From Homalodisca vitripennis (taxonomy: Eukaryota; Arthropoda; Insecta; Hemiptera; Cicadellidae): 64,000 nt of DNA. Below are positions 54,183 through 64,000 of this stretch, in pieces (the stretch's first letter is position 1; the number at the start of each line of letters is the position of its first letter). The position numbers and the translations under genes were made by a program. The stretch is taken from positions 101,721,001-101,785,000 of the forward strand of contig NC_060207.1 of assembly GCF_021130785.1 (NCBI RefSeq). Direction: 5' to 3'. Below the pieces are notes generated by a model, which saw only the letters and a list, made by a program, of their open reading frames with translations, was not told the DNA's origin and made no database searches.

Positions 54183-57100
54183 CTGTGGATGACACATTAC
54201 AATATTAGTAAGATTTATAGATTACAACAAATCTATCAACAAAGAAGATATCTAAGTACATGCAATATATTTTGACATTTTCTTAAAACAGACAAATTGT
54301 TTTCTATTCTATTTATTTTTGTTATATGTAATACTGTGCTTGGATAGGTAATTTATTAGGCAAATGAAATTTAACTTAAATTAAAGTAGGAGGGTAAAGA
54401 TTATTGAACCCAAGATTACAAAATTCTATTAGGTTTTACTGTGAACATCAACACACAAATCTCAGTGTAATTTATTTTAGTAGTCTAAAGATGAATGAAG
54501 GTACTAAGAGAAAAATAATTGATGGGGGAGGTGGTTAGCCCTATGAAATCAAGTTGAAAAGAAATACTAGTACAATAAAATGAAACCTCAAGCTGTGAAA
54601 TTCTGACATTATTCATTGTTACCTGTAATGAGTGTACTTTATCTTGACTCAATAATTACAGAGACAGCTATAAGTCTCTAGCCCACCACTTAGCAGGGTA
54701 CTGATACCATAAGAATGGTGGTGGCAGTTACTTATTAACTCTGTGGTGGCGAGCCAATTTTTAGCTCTTTTTATTTGATATGACTGATTTCGTTGGCTGA
54801 TACATTTTATCTAAGACAACACTGTTTATAAGACAGATGCAACAGATTTTTGAAATTGTCTTATTTAAAAAATTATAAACAAACAAAAAAGCTTTATCAG
54901 TTTGAAAACCGACAAATATAATTTTATTTGTACATCCGATACAAAAGTTTTTAGTAATGTCATTTATACTACACAAAAACCTAAGATCTGTACTCTCATT
55001 TGACTATCTTTGTAATAGTTGTCAGTCAGCAGTCATCGTGACACAGCTGTTTTGAAAGCAACCATTTTGTTGGTCGGTGTATTACCTGACGCGAGAATTC
55101 CTGGGTCAGTCTGAGTTATTAAATTGTTTGGTACATTTGTTGACGTTGTGATAAAACAGTAATATATCACTTTCTTTTATTGTAAAGCATAATTTGAAGT
55201 ATGAAATCATAGTGTTCAATATATATTTAGATTAACTATAAATATAATATTGATTATGGTATTATTTATACTAGATAGCCTAAAAGTGACTTATAATAAC
55301 CTAATAGTTTGTGAGTTTTCAAGGTTGTGATTTATACTGTATATTCAATTAATATAATTAGCAATTCATTCCTCATAATTCAACAATTAATTTAGCTGTA
55401 GGATGATTAGTTAAGTATTAATGCATAGATAACAGCAGATTTTAGAATAGGTAAATCAATTATGACTTTCTCCATACTTTTAAGATGTTGATAAAATCGG
55501 TAATTTTCCGAATACCTTTTTGATTGGAATAAACATAACAAATACATATTTTTTTGTTTTTAGCAGAAAATTCGGTACAAAATGTATATTATGAAATTAT
55601 AATATAGTTATTCGAAAATTTATACCGTCTGTTGAATTTACTACTATTTCAGGACTTTTTGGAACTAAAAACACAATATTAGTTTTCAATGCTATTTTTT
55701 TAGGTTTTGTGATTTCTAAATATTCAAACAAAGATATTATATTGTTGTCCTGTTAATGACCTACATAAAATCATTTATAAACAATATACAAATTTAATAT
55801 TTTATACAAATGTTTAAAATAAAAGTGGCATTTTTGGTAATTTTGTAATGTTTTTAGGGTTGAGGAAACAGGGAAGATAGGCAAAAAATAGAAGATGACA
55901 CTATCAAGAACATTTAAAACAGTTTAGAAAGAAGCTCAAAAAAGTCTATGCAGAAATGTGGTAGTAAGTTGGATGTTCCTAACTCCACAGCTCACAGTAT
56001 CATCATAACGTTCATATCTGGGGGATTGAGTATCCTCAAGCTATTTTAGAACATTAGAGCAATTATTCTTAAATACATATTTGGGTGTGCACAGTCCTGA
56101 GACCATAAGTCCATTTTTCTTTGCTGAAAACACTATGAACAGATAGATATGCCTACCTTAATCTTCCACAAATTGAAAATGGAAATGACTTTTCAACACA
56201 AAAGAGCACCTCCATGGCAAAATTGTTTGTGATTTTCTAAATGAGAAATTACCTGGAAGTTGGATAGGTAAGATGAATTTAAGGTTTGACCACCACTCTC
56301 ACTTACACTTAGCTCTTTAGATGTTTATTTATGGGGTAGTTCAAAATTAAAGTTAACATATTTGATGTATTGAATAATTAAGGCAACGAATCAGAACTGT
56401 GATTGAATAAACTACCTGAGAAGTCCTAAACAAAATATGGGAGGAGATCAAAGTTCTCTTGGACATCTGCAGAATTATTCATGGTGCTCATGTCGAGGTA
56501 AGATAAAATGTTAAAACTGTTTAATTTACTCTTTAATCTATGTTACTCTCATTCAGGTGCTGTATATACAGTACTTTTGTCAATGAAGTAATTTTTAAAA
56601 GTAACATGACTTTATGGACACACTGTAGTTTATTGCACTTGTATGAACTCCTTGATAGTAAGGGCATGTACTGTGAGGACATAGGTGGTATAACAAATGT
56701 TAAACACCAGTAATACAAAAATTAAATATTCAAAGCTTATAACTTTTTGTTGATTTGGTTCTTTCCAGTGGATCCAAGAACTGACCCTACGAACCATTAC
56801 ATCACAATTAGCAAAACTTACACAAAACAATATTACAGGAAATTGATAAATTTTAACTTGGTACAACTGAAACAAACAATCAATTTTTAAAACTTTATGA
56901 CTAACTTTAATCTATATGTAATGACATGATTCCAATTGTTTAAAGTGTAATAAAATAAGTGTTTTGTCCGAGACAAAAGAAATAAAATTATTATATGGCC
57001 ACGATCCCAAATTATTAAACCAAGAAGACAGACAGAATTAGGAGTTAACAACTACCTACATAGACTCTCCACTCCTACTGGAAAACGATGATGAGTTGAT

Positions 57101-57291
57101 AGCAGAATTTGTTTTTCTACCTTGTCTGGTTTGTACTAAAAAAAGTTGGCAACCACAAATTTTAAAAAATATTATTTTAAAGCTAGTTTTTTATTAGGAT
57201 TTTGACTAATCAAATTACTTGCACAAGCAGTCTCTAATATGATCTATAAAATTCTTGTATAAAACTAACAAATTTAGGACTAAGATCTTAC
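54183..57291 (-). other. Intron 3 of the PDCD6 gene
   Basis: Bounded by the donor CAT|GTAAGATC at 57291 and the acceptor ending at 54183. About 3.1 kb, AT-rich, holding the mariner-type relic at 55855-56515. Nothing else recognised. Confidence 0.75.
55855..56515 (+). pseudogene. Strongly decayed Tc1/mariner-type transposase relic
   Basis: Across frames it keeps the order of the family's motifs. There is EETGKIGKK near 55863; then SPETISPFFFAENTMN near 56095-56140 (family: GPYFF). Next are IVCDFLNEKLPGSWIGKMNL (56224-56283), LRQRIRTVIE (56381-56410), and WEEIKVLLDICRIIHGAHVEV at the C-terminus (56440-56500). Stops and shifts are numerous. It sits antisense in PDCD6 intron 3. Confidence 0.7.
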
Positions 57292-57560
57292 ATGTAGGAG
57301 AACACAAGCCTGGATGAAGTCATCAAAGTATATCTTTTCTTGACCCCCTCGGTCAAACTTCTTGACAATGTTGTCCACAGTCTCCATAGAGAGTCTGTAA
57401 CCAAATGTCTGCAGAGCTGACAGCAGCTCAAGCTTGTCGATGTTGCCAGAGTTATCCTTGTCGAAGGAGCGAAAACAGCTCTGCCAATCTGTTACATATT
57501 TCCATAGTGCTCCAAAATCTTGAAATGTTATCTGTCCTTTCTTGTCTTTGTCAAACATTC
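57292..57560 (-). CDS. PDCD6: PDCD6/ALG-2 exon 3 (EF-hands 2-4)
   Basis: The exon begins after TTTATTCCAG (acceptor at 57561-57570) and ends at CTACAT|GTAAG. It supplies 269 bases; with one base from exon 2 this makes 90 codons. EF-hand 2 is FDKDKKGQITFQDFGALW, EF-hand 3 is FDKDNSGNIDKLELLSAL, and EF-hand 4 is the weak loop FDRGGQEKIYFDDFIQACV. WKYVTDWQSCFRSFDKDNSG matches the ALG-2 linker and hand 3 almost residue for residue. TFGYRLS aligns with the family's GFGYRLS region next to the Gly-Phe that controls ALIX binding. Confidence 0.9.
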
Positions 57561-59159
57561 CTGGAATAAAAACGTTAAAACTATGCATTGCATAACATTC
57601 AGAAAAAAATATTAGACAAACCATTTTCAGCAGAATAATCGATCACATTACATCTGTCACTTATAAAAAGTGTTAATTGGCTTCTGAAAAATGGTGGTGA
57701 CTCTCTCAACTTTATTAAATGTAGATCAGATGAGCAATGATTCCCAAATTGGTATTCAACAAATTTAAACAAAGTTTCATTTGACTATATTAGTGTTAAT
57801 TGTTATGAATTAGCCTTTAGAAGTGTTACATTAAAATACTACATTACAATTAGAAGATAGTAATGAATATTAAAAGTTCATCAACGAACAGAAGCTCTGC
57901 TTTTGGGACACAAAAATACAAGGAACCTTTGAGGACCTACTTATGCCAGAGAGGCTAAAAGGGAACATGCAACTTATACAAAATAATTGCACACTACACA
58001 AAAACCACAAAATGACGGTCATATTCATCAGCCATTTTATCAATTATTCATACAATCTGTATCCGATGAGTTCTTCGGCTAACAGACCATAATAACATCA
58101 TATTTAATTATCATTCCAAAGATATACAATGGATCAAAACAAATCAAATTCAGCTTAATGGGTACTTGGATATTTCAATTTTGTACTACATTAAGTATCG
58201 CCTAAATATGGATTGACATGTCAATCAACAGTGGCAATTTACAAGGTTTTTACTGCGTTTTATATGCTGATGCTCAGCACTCTAAGGTTTAAGTTACACT
58301 TCTCAATTTCTCAGAATTTTTTTAGCAAATGGTACAATGATTGCTGTAGAGCTGCCCTCAAATTCTTTTACACCTAAAAATATCATAATTTTGTAACACA
58401 GGCCTCACTTAACAATGAAAAACTAAAACATTATACATTTGAATCGGTTACTCAGAGCAGACTTTTAGAAAAGTTCCTAAAGTAATAAATTACACAGCAT
58501 ATTTTTTCATATTACATTTGTTAAACTTGCTATTTTTATGATTCCTCCAATGTCAAGATACTTATTTTTAATAGTGAGAAGAATTAACTGGCAATAATAA
58601 CTTAAAACTATTTTAATTAAACTGTCACGTTTAGAAATGAAGGTTATCTTTAATTGTATGAACACAAGACACAAAGGGAATTCTGTGTCATCTTCTTCAT
58701 GTCTGAAAGTGGCATTACTAGAGTTCTCACAGTTGAGCTCTCATGCTGAAGCAGCTGAGCCTTGCATCTTTTACAGCTACGTTTTTCTTGCATATAGCAG
58801 GTTTTCTTGCAGGTAATAAGTTTCAAGCATGCATATGGTGTTGGTAGCAAAATTGTTGGTATGGGTACCAAAACATTCGTTGTTTTTCCTTCAAATTAAA
58901 TTGTTCACGATTTTTTTTTCTTTCCAAACCAATATTGAACATGAAAGTACAGAAGAGTGTACTAAGAAGTATGTTGCTGTGCTGCAGCTTCTGTTAGAGG
59001 CAGCAATGCCAAATGCATAGTTTGTATGCAGACCTCAGTTAGCACTGTTATTATTACTTATGTAACGATGCTGCTTGCTTGACAATAGTTTTGTACAGTA
59101 AAATTAATTTGTATATTATAACACACAAAAATTATAACTATATTAAGTAAACTGTAGTT

Positions 59160-60655
59160 AGCATCTAGTATTTGGGCTGACCTTAGTTCAGGTGATCCCC
59201 AATGAACTGGGAAAGTACCTCTCCAGGGGTGACACCTAGGTGCCACTCAAGACCAATGGGGGATCCGAATCCAACTAATAGTCGGGCTCGGATAAACACT
59301 TATCAAGCATCCTGTGCGAGATGTCCCTGCTTTAACTAAATCCCAGAATCTAGGCTAGTGCCCCGAATGTGCACTATGCGCAGTGATGGCCCTCGGCACC
59401 GCACACTAGTGGTACCATGCCAGGTACAACCAGTCTGATGGTTTGTCCGGAATCATACCATACAAATTAATTTGACTGGGGGCACCCAATCCTACAGTGT
59501 GAAGCGACCCGTGCCTAAGGTATGTAAGGCGCAGGGATTGTGCATCGCGAACGGAGCCCTTTGGGTTGGGTGCTCCCTCTCCCCCAAGTGTAAATAGCCT
59601 TACCTGGTCATGCGAGGCTCTGACTGGGCGGCTTTTTACTTCCTTGGTACTCGTGGGACCTTTATGGAGTCTGAAATTAAAACAAACCCCAACAGATCTT
59701 GATCTGGAATGTTTGCAACAGGCAGTTGTATCCGGCAACCTGGCTTTGGATGTCTCTGCTTGTTCATCATGCACAACTACCATTGACGACGATTTGGCAG
59801 TTAATGGTGCAGATGCGGAGGTTGAATCCATGGACACAGACCCTGAAGCATGTGAACTGGATTACAAACTTAAGCTCCCTTTCAAATTGCATAAGCGGTG
59901 GGTGATGGAGCAAAAGAAAGCTGATGGCACCTGGCTTCCGGATAGTGAATGGAGGAGGCAAAAGGGCAAGAAGTCAGCCAATGAAAGAAAAAATCTGAGG
60001 AAGCAGAGGGAGTTAACACCGGGGAAAATCGTAGGTGCTAACTCTACTCCGAGTGGGAAGAGAGGGCGCTTGGGCGGTTCTTCGGCTGAAAAGCCCCTGC
60101 CGAAGAGGCGCCCGACCGTACTTCAAGAGCAGATAGAGCAAACAGGCAATCAAAACAATCCCTCAACAAAGGAGGGAGTGGGAGAAAAATTTAGGAAAGT
60201 TCTGACGGGACACAAGCTTGCTTTCGTCCCTGAGAACTTTCCTGAAAGGTGCTGAAGGCCTTGAAGCTGCAGGGGCGCATCCTTAACGAGGTACTCTCAG
60301 CGGAGGGTGTGTGTCTGCAGTTTAAAAGATGCTTTCCTGAAAGGGGAGCTCTCGTCATGCTGTGTGGCAAAGACGAGACCAGAGATTGGCTGCGGGGTCT
60401 GACCCTGGGGGATAGTTGTGGTCTTTGCGGACTAAAGAACTCATAAGATCTATCAAGGTCTTCCTCAGGGTCGACAGTCCTATGGCTGGGAAGGACTCTG
60501 CGACCATTCTTGGGACCATTGGTAGGCAGAATGCAGGGATCTCCGTATCTGACTGGAAGGTTGTTGGAGATGTCCACATAGTAGGTTCTAGAACTATAGT
60601 GATTCTAGTTGATAATTTACAAAACAATCTAAAAACCCCATATTTACATTAGGTT
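59160..60655 (+). mobile_element. 5' end of a LINE with DUF4780-like ORF1
   Basis: GC content rises sharply against the surrounding intron. A non-coding leader (59160-59565) precedes the ORF at 59566-60255. After a frame change near 60245, coding continues to about 60640. No endonuclease or RT follows, so only the 5' part of the retroelement is present. Such 3'-lacking LINE pieces are unusual, since LINE insertions are normally 5'-truncated. Confidence 0.6.
59566..60645 (+). pseudogene. LINE ORF1-type protein with DUF4780-like domain, frameshifted
   Basis: The first frame (59566-60255) has an acidic N-terminal half (SMDTDPEACELDY), then a basic region (KRWVMEQKK...EWRRQKGKKSANERKNLRK; KRGRLGGSSAEKPLPKRRP). 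It ends with the beginning of a domain, TGHKLAFVPENFPE. In the next frame it resumes: LKALKLQGRILNEVLSAEG, FPERGALVMLCGKDETRDWL, and later AGISVSDWKVVGDV. The pattern 'VPE.YPE...L...F...G.L.L.C.DE.TRDWL' is that of the insect-expanded DUF4780 domain, which I know from LINE ORF1-type proteins. Assignment rests on remembered family consensus. Confidence 0.5.
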
Positions 60656-60701
60656 TTACAATGGAAATAAATTTATTATGTACTTTATAGTAAATGTATT
60701 A

Positions 60702-63590
<2,889 letters not shown>

Positions 63591-63649
63591 TTTTGAAACA
63601 CATCCCACAAAAACTCTTGACTTGGCATAGAAGATGAGAACTGAGCCAT
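63591..63649 (-). CDS. PDCD6: PDCD6/ALG-2 exon 1 (start codon)
   Basis: PDCD6/ALG-2 is a Ca2+-sensing penta-EF-hand protein that acts as an adaptor for ALIX, Sec31 and ESCRT-I partners at ER exit sites and damaged membranes (family knowledge). This exon reads MAQFSSSMPSQEFLWDVFQ and two bases of the next codon before AAAA|GTGAGT. QEFLWDVFQKVDRDGSG across the splice junction matches the family's SFLW..F..VD.D.SG. The N-terminus is shorter than in vertebrates and lacks the Gly/Pro-rich tail. Summing the four exons gives 537 bases, 178 residues plus stop, with all phases consistent. ATATGG gives a weak Kozak context, but no other in-frame ATG lies upstream in the exon. Confidence 0.85.
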
Positions 63650-64000
63650 ATTATCCCTCCCAAAATAACTGATTATTGCATGAAATATTTGTAAAACTAA
63701 ATGACTGTGTAAATAAAGCTAACCCAATTTCATTCTAAAATCACAACAAAATTCAATAATTTTAATAGTTTTTTACTTGGTAGGTATCTTCCTAATTTAT
63801 ATAAACCACAATTTAAACTTTTTAACAATTGCACATAATTTCTAGAAGATAAACTTCTCTATGTAGCAAACCTGCTGTAGTTTATTTTCAATTTCTAATA
63901 ATCTATAACGTATAAACACATCTAAAGATTGATAATACAAGAACATCACATTCCCAATCACAAGAGCCACTCACGAGCTCCTCCCGTTTGTGTTCAATGG

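Overview
The window is eukaryotic, AT-rich nuclear DNA, most likely from an insect with a large, transposon-bloated genome. Genes have GT..AG introns, and the mobile elements (CR1/Jockey-like LINEs, piggyBac, hAT, Harbinger, Tc1/mariner) are of arthropod type. I cannot name the species; a hemipteroid insect is a guess.

Three host loci can be supported. (1) On the + strand, three in-frame exons (2304-2404, 4454-4576, 27297-27389) encode the C-terminal part of a low-complexity, NPF-containing protein ending in PPPLWQ. It may be a SMAP-type ArfGAP or another endocytic adaptor. Its last visible intron is about 22.7 kb and filled with transposons. (2) At 38809-39711 (+) lies an apparently intact, intronless SIAH/SINA-like RING E3 ligase gene, followed by a 120-bp tandem duplication that doubles its poly(A) signal. 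(3) On the - strand, four exons (63649 down to 54081) form a complete penta-EF-hand gene, PDCD6/ALG-2, of about 178 residues with consistent splice phases. Its introns carry a piggyBac relic, a LINE ORF1 fragment and a mariner-type relic.

The rest is mobile DNA. From left to right it holds: a Harbinger fragment (3.6-4.0 kb); a 5.76-kb hAT element with matching ends and a broken transposase (4753-10511); LINE ORF1 remnants (11.0-11.85 kb); a Tc1/mariner-type element whose ORF lacks the first catalytic Asp (12.8-14.15 kb); a structurally complete piggyBac with perfect terminal repeats and TTAA duplications (14157-17012); an old LINE split by a full-length, two-ORF CR1-like LINE (18.0-23.84 kb); two mariner relics flanking the last exon of host gene 1; a 40-bp minisatellite; a T49 tract; and two direct copies of a 1.4-1.6-kb repeat (32.8-36.3 kb).

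The most structured region is 42.7-52.1 kb. A degraded minus-strand LINE is interrupted by a TA-flanked DNA transposon (44222-49312) with about 460-bp inverted arms. That transposon is itself interrupted by a plus-strand LINE with a 10-bp target duplication (44695-47709). A separate plus-strand LINE fragment (about 43100-44099) sits in the same host LINE. The order of insertion can be read directly from the sequence.
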